Assembly: GCF_025449335.1 (NCBI RefSeq)
Contig: NZ_CP104884.1
Location: 124,001-188,000 of the forward strand
Direction: 5' to 3'
Source of the DNA: Bartonella sp. HY328
GTDB lineage: Bacteria; Pseudomonadota; Alphaproteobacteria; Rhizobiales; Rhizobiaceae
DNA length: 64,000 nucleotides
Below, piece by piece: positions 54,955 to 64,000 of this stretch; within the stretch, counting starts at the first letter, position 1; each line of letters opens with the position of its first letter. The position numbers and the translations under genes are program-made. The notes below the pieces were generated by a model that did not search any database, had not been told where the DNA came from, and saw only the letters and a program-made list of their open reading frames with translations.

Positions 54955-55755
54955 ATGAGCAATCAGTTTGACAAGGCGATAAGTCTTGAAACCTATCTGA
55001 AAAACGGCGGTGTCCTTTCCAAGCCTAGCAATCTTCCTGCTCGCTATCGCGCTGATTTGGTGCGGCTAATGACTTCCTTTATTGATAGTGAGCTTGCTGC
55101 CTCTGCTGGCTATGCTTTGGTAATAAATAAAGCACCTGGCTTGGATCAACGCATTAATATGGCCCGTATTATTTTGGAAAAAGTAGAAAGCGGCGAGAGA
55201 GTTTTAAGTCTTTTGATGGACCTTGGTGTTGAAACCAATGCTTACAATAATAGCCAGCATTTAAATAATAATATAAACTGGTCTACGCGCTTGCCGCGCC
55301 ACGGCGATATTAATGGACTTGTGGCAACCGACATGCGTGCGCCGATGTTTCATTACCCTTTTTCAAGCTGGAGCGACGCTGCTATGATGAGCGTTCTGAT
55401 AGGTAAGGCAGGGCAAATTACCTTGCACGACCTATGTCAAGTATCCTATGCACCATTAGCGGAAGCTTTTAGTATTATTAAGTTAATTGAACAACGCCAT
55501 ACCAATATTTTCCGCGATGAATTATTGCGCCTTGCAAAAGGTGCTTATAAGAATGGCACGAGCCAAGGGCTTAAAACATCATTCTTTTATTGGTTGCCGA
55601 AGATACGTGCCATTTTTGGTTCCAGCAATTCAGATCGGTTTGAAAGGTTAAAGGCTTTTGGTTTGCGCCGTCGTAGCAATGGGGAAATGTTAGCAGAATT
55701 CAACTTACGCGCAGAAGAATTACGCCAATCTTTGAAGATTATAGCTAAGCTCTAG
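54955..55755 (+). CDS. PaaA/PaaC-like ferritin-fold protein, one metal ligand missing
   Basis: The 266-residue protein resembles the phenylacetic-acid monooxygenase PaaA/PaaC family of ferritin-like helical bundles. IDSELAASAGY (Glu46), ARIILEKVESGERVLSLL, FHYPFSSWSDAAMMSVLIG, VSYAPLAEAF (Glu170) and EQRH (179-182) follow the family order. The second half keeps Glu and ExxH. In the first half the expected ExxxH-type histidine after Glu75 appears as Ser79, so a complete di-iron site is doubtful. No other paa gene is near. It could be a structural paralogue such as PaaC, or a repurposed protein. Confidence 0.5.
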   Translation: MSNQFDKAISLETYLKNGGVLSKPSNLPARYRADLVRLMTSFIDSELAASAGYALVINKAPGLDQRINMARIILEKVESGERVLSLLMDLGVETNAYNNSQHLNNNINWSTRLPRHGDINGLVATDMRAPMFHYPFSSWSDAAMMSVLIGKAGQITLHDLCQVSYAPLAEAFSIIKLIEQRHTNIFRDELLRLAKGAYKNGTSQGLKTSFFYWLPKIRAIFGSSNSDRFERLKAFGLRRRSNGEMLAEFNLRAEELRQSLKIIAKL

Positions 55756-55967
55756 TTTAAAAATTCAAAACTAAAATCATAATCTATATTAGACAATACG
55801 CGAAGAATGCGCGTTTTACCTTGCTTCATATTTTATTTAATTAGTAGCACTATTTTGTAGTAGATAACTACCCGCAATAAAGCAATTGTGATAATATTGC
55901 CTAAATGCTATCCTTACCTTAATCAATATTTTGTATCTAATGATGGATAGATGGAAGGTAATATTCT

Positions 55968-56573
55968 ATGACAATGAAATTATTATTTTCTTTTTTAATT
56001 GTTTTTTTTTCGTTTAATTTTGCAATTGCAGAAAATTCAACGAGTAAACCACTTATTGATAGTGAATCTGCTGGATATCAAGATATTATAACTGAAGCAT
56101 ATACGGAAATTCATGCCCTTAAAGACAAGCAAATCTTCATAAGAAAATTAGATAATGATAATTTCAAGGTAACATTATATAGTGAATATAATCCTTTATA
56201 TAAAGATCATGGTTATTATCTTGATATGGACGTTGAATATAATAACCTTCATAAAAAACTAAAATATATATTAGATAAACGAGCCGTTCCTAGTGTTTCA
56301 ATTGAGGATGTTCAAATAACAGATCTCTTTTGCAATAAAAAATATTTAGTTGTAACGGTGAGTGAATATAGTTTTGCTTACCAACCATCAGCAGAAAATA
56401 GTTATGTCGATATTTATATGGATTTAAATCCTGATAATAAGGAGTTTTCTTTATTTGATTATAATTTGTATGAATTTGATACGAAAGGGCCGATTGATCT
56501 GCAAATTATAGAACGCACTACCAAACAAAAATGCCATCAAAATAGCATTGAATTTGTCTATGACAATCAATAA
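55968..56573 (+). CDS. Exported protein of unknown function (201 aa)
   Basis: Not recognised. A signal peptide is evident (LLFSFLIVFFSFNFAIAEN). The mature part is acidic, Tyr-rich and predicted mainly beta, with two Cys (near 116 and 190). GGAAGG lies before the ATG. It stands alone, with AT-rich composition. Copy 3 of the palindromic repeat follows 41 bases downstream. Confidence 0.65.
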   Translation: MTMKLLFSFLIVFFSFNFAIAENSTSKPLIDSESAGYQDIITEAYTEIHALKDKQIFIRKLDNDNFKVTLYSEYNPLYKDHGYYLDMDVEYNNLHKKLKYILDKRAVPSVSIEDVQITDLFCNKKYLVVTVSEYSFAYQPSAENSYVDIYMDLNPDNKEFSLFDYNLYEFDTKGPIDLQIIERTTKQKCHQNSIEFVYDNQ

Positions 56574-56614
56574 TTTAGCTGTATGTATTTTCTAATTGTT
56601 TAAAAATTATGCTT

Positions 56615-56716
56615 TAGAGCGCATTTCGATCTGATTGGATCAGATATGCGCTCTAATTCATTGTTTACACCGCGTTTTTTGCCCGAAAACCGCTTCACAC
56701 TTTTCGGAAAACGCGT
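56615..56716 (-). repeat. Palindromic intergenic repeat, copy 3 (about 102 bp)
   Basis: Reverse orientation relative to copies 1 and 2. TAGAGCGCATTTCGATCTGA and TTGGATCAGATATGCGCTCT form the hairpin end, followed by ATTGTTTAC, GCGTTTTTTGCCC, GAAAACCGCTTCACACTTTT and CGGAAAACGC. Bases from 56658 on encode the C-terminus of the ABC transporter gene. Confidence 0.85.
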
Positions 56717-58487
56717 TAATATGCCAATTTTCAGCTTGTTTGCGCCTTTCCCAAAAAAATCGATATGCGCCGTCTTTCGCCAATAGACTTTGATGGCTAC
56801 CTTGTTCAATAATTTTACCCTTATCAAGCACTAAAATTTCATCAGCCGATTGAATAGTCGATAATTTATGGGCAATAAGGATTAAGGTTTTGTTGGCTAC
56901 TAAAAATGCCAATGCTTGTTGAATAGCGCGTTCATTACTGGCGTCAATTGCTGCTGTTGCTTCATCCAAAAGCACAATCGGCGCATCTTTTAAAATGGCG
57001 CGGGCAATTGAAATGCGTTGGCGCTCGCCTCCTGATAGGCTGTTGCCAGCTTCACTAATTAATGTTTGGTAGCCTTTGGGTAAAGCCATAATAAAATCAT
57101 GGGCATTGGCAGCTTTGCTTGCTGCCTCAATTTCGGCTTTGCTTGCCGCTTCGCGGCCAAAAGCAATATTGTCATAGATAGTGCCGGCAAATAGATAAAC
57201 ATCTTGAAAAACAACGGTTATCATTTGATTTAGCGTTGCTTCATCCATGTCGCGCACATCAATGCCACCAATGGTCACGCTGCCTTGGTTAACGTCCCAA
57301 AAACGCGCAATAAGATTAAGGATTGTGCTTTTGCCAGAACCTGATGCGCCAATAATTGCCGTTGTGCTTGCAGCTTTTACCTTAAAGCTCACATCTTGCA
57401 AAACCTCATTTCCCGCAATGTAGCTAAAGCCGACATTTTGAAAGGCAACATCATAATCGGTTGGCACTTTGCTAGTGGTTGGTTCTAAAAGCGGTTTTGC
57501 GGCGGCAATGCGGTCAAGACGGATTAAGGCGGCATCAGCAATGCGCGTTTGTTCCATAACACTGATTAATGCTAGCAATGGCGCATAGGCGCTAAAAATT
57601 AAAATGAGAAAAGTCACCAAGCTTGCAAGGTCAATGGCGCCACTAAAAAAGCGCCAGCCAGCCATAAGCATAATAAGCGGTATGCCAAGACTAAGGACGC
57701 CAGCAAATAAGATAAGCGGTACAGTTAGTTGTAAAACCAGCTTTATCGATATATCACGAAAGGCTTTTAGAGCATTATAAAAGCGTTGTTGCCCCGTTTC
57801 CACCAGATTATAGGCCTTAATAACGCTAATTCCTTGCACATATTCAATCATATGGGCTGCTGCATCTGCTTGGCCATCTTGTCGCTTAATGCCAAGAGCG
57901 CTAAGCCGTTTATTTGACCATAAAAATATCGGCACTGATAATAAAATCGATATAAAGGCGGCAAGAGCCACAGCAAAATCACGCCAGGCTAAAAATGCCA
58001 ACACCATCAGCGGAATACCAAAGGCTTGGGCAATGCGCGGCAAAGCATCGGATAAAAAGCCTTCAATGGCTTGCATATCACTGGTAAGCGCGCTTACCGT
58101 GTCGCCCTTATGGCGCGAGAGGTGAAAACCCATTGGCAATTTACGCAAATGATCAAGAAGGGTCATACGCAATTGGCTCGCTAATGCGTAACTGGCCGAC
58201 CAACTATTGGCAGCGCTTAAATAGCCAAATAGCATTTGGCCGATAAGCGATACAATCATCAAAGCAATAATTTGCCCAATCCAAACGCCCGTTAAAGGAC
58301 GGCCATCAATGAGGCTTGTTACCACCCAAATCATAACCCCAAAAGCAAATCCAAGCGCTAAGGATTGCGCAAAGCGGAAAAAAATACCCCTTAGCACCTT
58401 GCCTTTAAGCGGGCCTGCCAATTGCCAAAGTCTTTTTAGGCTCTGCAAGTCTGAGCGCGGTTGATTATTTGTGCTTTGATTAACCAT
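56658..58487 (-). CDS. ABC transporter, fused permease-ATPase, YbtQ/IrtB-like
   Basis: The 609-residue half-transporter has an exporter-type membrane domain (about residues 15-320) and an ATPase domain with Walker A GASGSGKST, signature LSGGERQRI and LLDEATAAID. In yersiniabactin and mycobactin systems such heterodimers import ferric siderophores despite the exporter fold. The ATG at 58487 (GGTGGG upstream) overlaps the preceding ABC gene; an outer start is unlikely. The last 17 residues (FSEKCEAVFGQKTRCKQ) come from the palindromic repeat. Confidence 0.9.
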   Translation of the reverse strand: MVNQSTNNQPRSDLQSLKRLWQLAGPLKGKVLRGIFFRFAQSLALGFAFGVMIWVVTSLIDGRPLTGVWIGQIIALMIVSLIGQMLFGYLSAANSWSASYALASQLRMTLLDHLRKLPMGFHLSRHKGDTVSALTSDMQAIEGFLSDALPRIAQAFGIPLMVLAFLAWRDFAVALAAFISILLSVPIFLWSNKRLSALGIKRQDGQADAAAHMIEYVQGISVIKAYNLVETGQQRFYNALKAFRDISIKLVLQLTVPLILFAGVLSLGIPLIMLMAGWRFFSGAIDLASLVTFLILIFSAYAPLLALISVMEQTRIADAALIRLDRIAAAKPLLEPTTSKVPTDYDVAFQNVGFSYIAGNEVLQDVSFKVKAASTTAIIGASGSGKSTILNLIARFWDVNQGSVTIGGIDVRDMDEATLNQMITVVFQDVYLFAGTIYDNIAFGREAASKAEIEAASKAANAHDFIMALPKGYQTLISEAGNSLSGGERQRISIARAILKDAPIVLLDEATAAIDASNERAIQQALAFLVANKTLILIAHKLSTIQSADEILVLDKGKIIEQGSHQSLLAKDGAYRFFWERRKQAENWHINAFSEKCEAVFGQKTRCKQ

Positions 58488-60279
58488 TTTGCCCACCTTT
58501 TTCCTTTTGATCTTGGTTATAATTATAGTCTTGCCATAATTGTGCATAAATGCCGCCTTCATCAACAAGGCTTTGATGATTGCCTTTGGCGACAATTTGC
58601 CCGTGGTCAACAACCAATATTGTATCGGCAGCAATAATTGTGCTGAGGCGATGGGCGATCATAATAAGGGTGCGGTTGGCAATTAAAGCGCCAAGCGCTT
58701 GCTGTAAAGCGGCTTCATTATCTGGGTCGGCAAAAGCGGTTGCTTCATCAAGAATAATAATTGGGGCATTTTTTAAAATAGCGCGGGCAATGGCAATGCG
58801 TTGCCTTTCGCCGCCCGATAGACGCCGCCCCAATTGGCCTAAATGGGTATTATAGCCTTGTGGCAAGCCCAAAATAAATTCATGGGCTTGGGCGCTTTGA
58901 GCTGCGTTTTCAATATCGGCTTGGCTGGCAGTCTTATTGCCACAACGAATATTGGCTTCAATCGTATCAGAAAAAAGAAAACTATCTTGAAAGACAAAAG
59001 CGACATTATCCATTAATTGTTGCAAGCCAATATCACGCACATCAACTCCGGCAATGGTTATTTTGCCGCTATCAACGTCATAAAAGCGGGCAATAAGGCT
59101 TGCCATCGTGCTTTTACCTGAACCTGATGGGCCAACGAGCGCGGTAACACTGCCGGTTTTTGCTGTAAAATTTATATGATGTAAAACCTCACGACCTTGA
59201 TAGCCAAAGCAAACATCATCAAAACATATATCGCTATTTTGTAAGTCAATAATTGCGCCGCTGTCCTTTTGCTCGGCTGTATTGAGCAAGTCGCCAATTA
59301 ACATCGACCCCATGCTGATATGGGCAAGGGTGTGAAATTGGTTAAATAATTTAAGCAATGATTGGCCGTAATTACCGCCTAAAATTAAGAAAAACAGCAG
59401 TATTGGTAAATCAATAGTGTTATAATACAGCAAAATCACGCCGACGGGTAAAATAACCGTTATATTGGCAAGAACCAGCGAATAAAATGTGCTGCCAAGC
59501 GGCAAATATAACTTAGCCGAGGCAAGCTCAATATCGGTATAATCCTGCACTGCCTTTGCTGTTTGAGAAAAACTCTCGCCGCTGCGGTTGAAAATTTTAA
59601 CCACCGGCATCGCGGCTAAATATTCAACCATTGACGCATTCATGCGAGCGCTTGCCGCTTGATAGGCACCAGCCAAGCGGCCGCCGCGCATCATCGCCAT
59701 GGTAAGCAGCACAAAAGATAAAGGCGTGATGATAATAGTGGCAATCGCCATGCGCCAATCAACAATAAAAAGCCAAATGGAAACGGCAATGAAAGTTACC
59801 AAGGCGCTGATGCCTTCTGGCAAACCATGGGCGGCAATTTTTTCCAAAGTTTCAGGATCATCAATCATTATTTTTTTAGCGTCGCCACTGCGGTGATTAG
59901 CAAAAATGCCAAGTGGTACACGGGCAATATGGCGGGCAAGACTGCTTCGCAATTGGTAGATGATGTCATAAGCGGCAATATGGGAAAAACTAATCGATAA
60001 GCCAAGTGATAGAAAACTAATGATAACGCTGATAAGAGCAAAAAACGCATAAAGCACAAAACTGCTTAAGGAAGCAGTGCCATCAATTGCCGCGCTTACA
60101 AGTTGATAGACCAGCCAAACCGGCACTAATTCGCAGGCAACTGCTAAACACGCAAGCAGCACGGATAAAACTATCTTAATCCGTGAATTTTGGCTATAAT
60201 GAATGATAAGTTTTAAACTTGCGAGATAATCTGGCTTTTTATCAATTGCTAGTTTTGATGCTGTTATCGCTTTTGCCAT
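58480..60279 (-). CDS. ABC transporter, fused permease-ATPase, YbtP/IrtA-like
   Basis: A 599-residue half-transporter, probable heterodimer partner of the next gene. Membrane domain about residues 20-320; Walker A GPSGSGKST, Q-loop VFQDSFLF, signature LSGGERQRI, Walker B IIILDEATAFAD. LDEATAFADPDNE is typical of YbtP-like proteins. AGGAGG precedes the ATG. The gene overlaps the partner by eight bases and follows the MFS gene by 17 bases. Confidence 0.9.
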   Translation of the reverse strand: MAKAITASKLAIDKKPDYLASLKLIIHYSQNSRIKIVLSVLLACLAVACELVPVWLVYQLVSAAIDGTASLSSFVLYAFFALISVIISFLSLGLSISFSHIAAYDIIYQLRSSLARHIARVPLGIFANHRSGDAKKIMIDDPETLEKIAAHGLPEGISALVTFIAVSIWLFIVDWRMAIATIIITPLSFVLLTMAMMRGGRLAGAYQAASARMNASMVEYLAAMPVVKIFNRSGESFSQTAKAVQDYTDIELASAKLYLPLGSTFYSLVLANITVILPVGVILLYYNTIDLPILLFFLILGGNYGQSLLKLFNQFHTLAHISMGSMLIGDLLNTAEQKDSGAIIDLQNSDICFDDVCFGYQGREVLHHINFTAKTGSVTALVGPSGSGKSTMASLIARFYDVDSGKITIAGVDVRDIGLQQLMDNVAFVFQDSFLFSDTIEANIRCGNKTASQADIENAAQSAQAHEFILGLPQGYNTHLGQLGRRLSGGERQRIAIARAILKNAPIIILDEATAFADPDNEAALQQALGALIANRTLIMIAHRLSTIIAADTILVVDHGQIVAKGNHQSLVDEGGIYAQLWQDYNYNQDQKEKGGQNG

Positions 60280-60296
60280 TTTAAATACACCTCCTC

Positions 60297-61601
60297 TTAA
60301 GAATTGTTGGTTTTTAAGGGTGCAAGGGCGGCTGGTGAAAGCCTTGCTTTAACCAAGCGTGCGGCAAGTAAAATAAATAAACACCCAGCTGCAACCAGCA
60401 GAAACATCATGCCATAGCCAAGCATGGCAGCAAGGCCGATAACCATGCCAGCTAACATCATTTCGCCAACGACATTGACACTTTGCAACAAGGTGACATC
60501 GGTACCAGCTTGTTTACCAGAGCCGCCAAAAGCCATGTTAAGAGTGGATGCACAAACGGCAATAATACCGCTGCCAATATTGAGTAATAAGGTTGCGCAA
60601 ATAACACTTCCCCAATTAACGCTTACTGTGCCAAGTGCAAGTAAACCCCAAAAAGCTAGCCCCAGCATAACAACAAACACGCCGGTGCTAAGCCCAAACC
60701 ATAAGCGATAGCTGGCAAGTTTACTGCCTATTGGGCTACCAATAAAAATGAGTATAAGCCCACCCAAGGTGGTAACAATTCCAGTGTCGCGGCTTGTCCA
60801 ACCAAGATCAACAAGAAATAATTTGGTAACACTGACCCCGCCGGCATGAGCACCGCCATAAAGAAAGGCAAGCAACAATAAAGACCAGATGCCACGGCGG
60901 GCAAAGCAGTCTTTTAGGCGGGCTTTGTAAACCACATGATCTGCAGGCGATAAGAAAGGTTCTATAGGATATTCCTGCCAAATAAGCGCAAGGACAAAGG
61001 CAAACAATGGAAATAATGTTAATAAAAGCAATAGGGTTTGTTGGCCAAGGCTATCAATAAATAACAAAGTACCGCCGCTTCCAACCATGAAACCTGCCAT
61101 CATGCCGCCAATTTGCAAAGCATTGGCACGGCTTAAGGCACCAGCACGAAGCCGCTCTGCTGCAAGCCCATCGGTGGCGGTATCTTGTGTTGCACTGGCA
61201 GTCATGCCAACCGCCATGAGTATCATCATCAAAATAGCATTATTACTTGTTGTTGGAATAAAGGCCAAGATGATCATCGATAGGATCAAAATTGCTTGCA
61301 TAGCTAATAGCCAGCTACGCCGCCGTCCAAGCCGCGCACTCCAATGATTATCAACCAAAGGTGCCCAAAATATTTTTAACACCCAAGGTAATCCTGCCAA
61401 GGGAACAAAGGCTAATAATTCAAGCGAAACCCCATTTTGCCGCATGATGACCGGCAATGCTTCCATCGCTAAGCCCATTGGCAGGCCTTGCGAAAAATAT
61501 AAAGCACCAATAAGCGTCATGAGCAAAAGGTTATTTTCCCCCGTTTTGCTCTTAGCTGATTTATCTTGGTTGATAGTATTATTTGCGCCTTGTTTCATCA
61601 T
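60297..61601 (-). CDS. MFS siderophore transporter, RhtX/FptX/YbtX type
   Basis: The 434-residue permease has about twelve membrane segments. Motifs include YFSQGLPMGLAMEALPVIMR, KIFWAPLVDNHWSARLGRRR and ATQDTATDGLAAERL, which mark the AmpG-like branch that contains RhtX (rhizobactin 1021), FptX (pyochelin) and YbtX. These carry siderophores across the inner membrane alone or with ABC partners. The start is ATG at 61601 or the overlapping GTG at 61613. It follows the receptor directly. Confidence 0.87.
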   Translation of the reverse strand: MMKQGANNTINQDKSAKSKTGENNLLLMTLIGALYFSQGLPMGLAMEALPVIMRQNGVSLELLAFVPLAGLPWVLKIFWAPLVDNHWSARLGRRRSWLLAMQAILILSMIILAFIPTTSNNAILMMILMAVGMTASATQDTATDGLAAERLRAGALSRANALQIGGMMAGFMVGSGGTLLFIDSLGQQTLLLLLTLFPLFAFVLALIWQEYPIEPFLSPADHVVYKARLKDCFARRGIWSLLLLAFLYGGAHAGGVSVTKLFLVDLGWTSRDTGIVTTLGGLILIFIGSPIGSKLASYRLWFGLSTGVFVVMLGLAFWGLLALGTVSVNWGSVICATLLLNIGSGIIAVCASTLNMAFGGSGKQAGTDVTLLQSVNVVGEMMLAGMVIGLAAMLGYGMMFLLVAAGCLFILLAARLVKARLSPAALAPLKTNNS

Positions 61602-61606
61602 ATTAT

Positions 61607-63727
61607 TTACCACTTAGCCGCTAAAGTGAAGCCAAAGCTACGCCCTAAAGCGGCAACCCCCATATCGGTGCCAGCATAGTTGAAATAGTTTTTAAGATAG
61701 GTTTCATCGCTTAGGTTTTTGCCCCAAAGGGTTGCACGCCACCAATCTTTTTCAATGCCAATATGGGCGTCAATAATATTGGTTGGCTTTTGCCTAAATT
61801 CATTATTGGCAGTAAAGGAATAGGAGCTGCGATAGCTATAATCGACCCCAGCGTTGACAAGCCAATTATTTTGCAATTCGTGCTGCCAATTTAAACTGGT
61901 GTTAAAACTGTGTTTGGGAGCAAAAGGCAAGGGATTGCCGCTATAGGTTTGCCTTAAAATTTCATCAATGAAATCATCATATTTTGCATCTGTATAACCA
62001 TAACCGCCGCTCAGCGATATTTCTTCATTTATTGCAAATGTACCCTCTATTTCAAAGCCTTTCGAGGTTGCCGCGGCAGCATTGCGATAAACACGGGTAA
62101 ATGGCGTTGTATAAATAACCGCTTGTTGGTTTTTCCAATCAATATAAAAGGTTGCGGCCGATAGGGTTAAACGTCCATCCAGCATGGTGGTTTTGGCACC
62201 AATTTCATAGCTCATTGTGGTTTCAGGATCATAACTATTAGCGCGACCATCGGCTTCAATATAGGGGCTGATGCCACCAGCTTTATAGCCACGGCTTATT
62301 TTTGCATAAGCAATATTGCCCGGTGAAAAATGCCAAGTCGCGCTTATCTCTGGTGAAAAATTGGTAAAGGAAACCTCGTCGGCGGCAAAACCTGGATTAC
62401 CAAACATAAAAGTACCGCTTGGCGTTGAAATTTTAGATGTTGTATCTTTGCGGTCATAGGTTAAACGACCACCAGCTGATAATTCAAGCTTAGGCAAAAT
62501 AAAATAGCCCACTTCACCAAAGGCCGAATAGGTATCATTTGTTTGTTCAAAAACATCGCGGCTTAACAGATTACGCGGTAAATAGGCAAAATCAAAAAAC
62601 TGCGTGCCTTCAAATTTTTCATGCATATAAAATAAGCCACCCATCCAACGCAATCGCTCATTATCGTGTGACGTGAAACGGATTTCTTGGCTAAATTGGC
62701 GTTGCTTTTCCACCTGCGCTTGGATAATTGATGGCGATGGGGTAAAATCACCATCAAGATATTGCGAAAAATTATGACCGCGCATGGCGGTGATTGAAGT
62801 CAATTCAAAGGCATCAAAATCATGATCAATTCGGGCAGAAAATCCACCGGATTTAACATTATTTTCAGGGGTAAAATCATGGTCGGCTTTATGTCTGAAC
62901 GCTAAGTCAAGCGGCGCATACCAAAGGCCACCATCACTTTTATCTTGCGAAAAATCACCAATAATTTTTATGCGTGTTGCATCGCTAATCTCTCCTGCAA
63001 CCACAATGCGACCAGTAAAGTAATCCACATCACTAACATGGTGATGATTATAATTATTGACGATATAGCCATCATTTAAGCTCCATGAGGCATCAACCCG
63101 CATAGCAAGACCAGTGCCTTTTATCGGTGTTTCAAATGCGGTTCTAACGCGTTTTTCATGATTGCTGGCATAGGTTAAATCAAGTTCTGCGCCTGGCTTA
63201 TCTCCCGGCAAACGGCTTAAAAGATTAACCGCGCCGCCAATAGTGTTTTTGCCATATAAAACCGATTGCGAGCCACGCACAATTTCCACCCGTTCCAAGC
63301 CATCTAACAAAGTGGGATAGCCTAAAGGGCGAGCGATAAAGACATCATCGATAAATAGGCCAATAGCGGGCGAGCGATCCACACCGCCTGATATGCCAAG
63401 AGAACCAACACCGCGTATGGTAAGTGGCCCACCTTGGCCGTTAAAATTGACATTTGGTGCATGGAATGCTGCATCTTCAAGATTGGAGACACGGCCCGTC
63501 ACCAATTGATCTTGCTGTATAACGCTTACCGACACTGGACTATCTTGAATTTTTTCTTCGCGTCGTCTTGCGGTAATAATAATTGGGTCTAAGACCGTAT
63601 TATTATTATCTTCTGCAATGGGCGTATCGGTTATTGGTTGCGCCGCCACGCTATCTATCAATAAAACGGCAGAAAGCGCTGCAATTAAACTATTTGACCA
63701 TAAAAATCTAAACCGGCTCTTAATCAT
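61607..63727 (-). CDS. TonB-dependent siderophore receptor, FyuA/FptA-like operon context
   Basis: A 706-residue receptor. Start at the ATG at 63727 (GAGGGG upstream); a TTG five codons out is less likely. TonB box TVLDPIIITARRREEKIQDS, plug GPLTIRGVGSLG, IGLFIDDVFIAR and VEIVRGSQSVLYGKNTIGGA, barrel end LAAKW. RREEKIQDSPVSVSV is frequent in the large FyuA-like receptor group. It heads the operon receptor, MFS, two ABC half-transporters, the same set as in yersiniabactin and related uptake loci. No siderophore synthesis gene is near, so it may take up foreign siderophores. Confidence 0.92.
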   Translation of the reverse strand: MIKSRFRFLWSNSLIAALSAVLLIDSVAAQPITDTPIAEDNNNTVLDPIIITARRREEKIQDSPVSVSVIQQDQLVTGRVSNLEDAAFHAPNVNFNGQGGPLTIRGVGSLGISGGVDRSPAIGLFIDDVFIARPLGYPTLLDGLERVEIVRGSQSVLYGKNTIGGAVNLLSRLPGDKPGAELDLTYASNHEKRVRTAFETPIKGTGLAMRVDASWSLNDGYIVNNYNHHHVSDVDYFTGRIVVAGEISDATRIKIIGDFSQDKSDGGLWYAPLDLAFRHKADHDFTPENNVKSGGFSARIDHDFDAFELTSITAMRGHNFSQYLDGDFTPSPSIIQAQVEKQRQFSQEIRFTSHDNERLRWMGGLFYMHEKFEGTQFFDFAYLPRNLLSRDVFEQTNDTYSAFGEVGYFILPKLELSAGGRLTYDRKDTTSKISTPSGTFMFGNPGFAADEVSFTNFSPEISATWHFSPGNIAYAKISRGYKAGGISPYIEADGRANSYDPETTMSYEIGAKTTMLDGRLTLSAATFYIDWKNQQAVIYTTPFTRVYRNAAAATSKGFEIEGTFAINEEISLSGGYGYTDAKYDDFIDEILRQTYSGNPLPFAPKHSFNTSLNWQHELQNNWLVNAGVDYSYRSSYSFTANNEFRQKPTNIIDAHIGIEKDWWRATLWGKNLSDETYLKNYFNYAGTDMGVAALGRSFGFTLAAKW

Positions 63728-63880
63728 GATAAAACCCCTCAAGTTTAATATTTTTTAAAATAGTTTATTTTTGATAACAAGCAGGTGGACTTTCGGGATC
63801 GCGTCAAAGATTTTAGGGATCGCGTTAAATTGAGCCAAATTGCACTTTGGCCCAATTTTTTTTAAGATAGCTTCAACAAT

Positions 63881-64000
63881 TTAAAACCGCACTGCAATGC
63901 CGGCGCCATAGGTTGCGCCACGGGCATAAGAAACACCAAAGATAGATTGACCATCGGCATTGGTGCCAAAATATTCTTTGATATTTAAATATTGCTTATT
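63881..64000 (-). CDS. TonB-dependent receptor, C-terminal end
   Basis: The last 39 residues of a protein continue to the window edge on the minus strand, ending in TYGAGIAVRF. A terminal aromatic residue preceded by alternating hydrophobic positions, and a preceding YARGATYGAG strand, are usual at the end of TonB-dependent barrels. It would be the seventh receptor in the window. The rest lies outside. Confidence 0.7.
   Translation of the reverse strand, partial: NKQYLNIKEYFGTNADGQSIFGVSYARGATYGAGIAVRF

Noticed and set aside
1..64000. CRISPR arrays, tRNA and rRNA genes
   Set aside because: No regularly spaced direct repeats, cloverleaf sequences or rRNA signatures were seen by reading; a covariance-model scan was not possible.

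Overview
The window looks like part of a secondary replicon (plasmid or chromid) of an AT-rich alphaproteobacterium of the Hyphomicrobiales, probably near the Brucellaceae/Rhizobiaceae. The evidence is a RepA/RepB partition pair of the repABC type with matching parS palindromes, an Agrobacterium-type D-allulose 3-epimerase, and three copies of a palindromic element of about 103 bp that recalls the Bru-RS repeats of Brucella. The genus cannot be fixed from sequence alone.

Layout. 1-5640: end of a GMC oxidoreductase, then a minus-strand sugar operon (LacI regulator, SDR dehydrogenase, D-allulose 3-epimerase, P-loop kinase, transaldolase, terminator); its transport gene seems reduced to a signal-peptide remnant. 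5640-8000: a decayed stretch with a two-repeat unknown protein and an IS1595-type transposase fragment. 8101-14161: an operon of TonB receptor, NMT1/SsuA-type ABC transporter and NnrS. 15178-21681: a FecBCD-type ABC transporter divergent from a TonB receptor and a luciferase-like oxidoreductase. 21736-24100: a decayed surface-polysaccharide patch (GDP-L-fucose synthase pseudogene, RgpF-like gene). 24398-34634: IclR regulator, two paralogous TonB receptors, a siderophore ABC transporter and a siderophore-interacting protein; a 34-bp inverted repeat sits at the same distance before both receptors. 34657-42850: a cobalamin riboswitch followed by mesX and mesD (folate- and cobalamin-independent methionine synthesis), a methyltransferase, a TonB receptor and a BtuFCD-like ABC transporter, all on one strand.

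43351-47893: replication and partition region. repA and repB are present with two parS sites and a candidate antisense RNA, but repC is absent; an unrelated winged-helix initiator-like protein lies in its place. 48077-51824: three tandem Sel1-repeat proteins. 52026-56573: mixed genes, including a PaaA/PaaC-like ferritin-fold protein and two exported proteins of unknown function. 56658-64000: a FyuA/RhtX/YbtPQ-type siderophore uptake operon and the end of one more TonB receptor.

The overall theme is scavenging. Seven TonB-dependent receptors (one partial) and five inner-membrane uptake systems for chelated metals, cobalamin or related ligands occur in 64 kb. No TonB/ExbBD energiser, siderophore synthesis cluster, tRNA, rRNA or CRISPR array was seen. 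Family assignments come from recognised motifs and remembered family features, with no database search.
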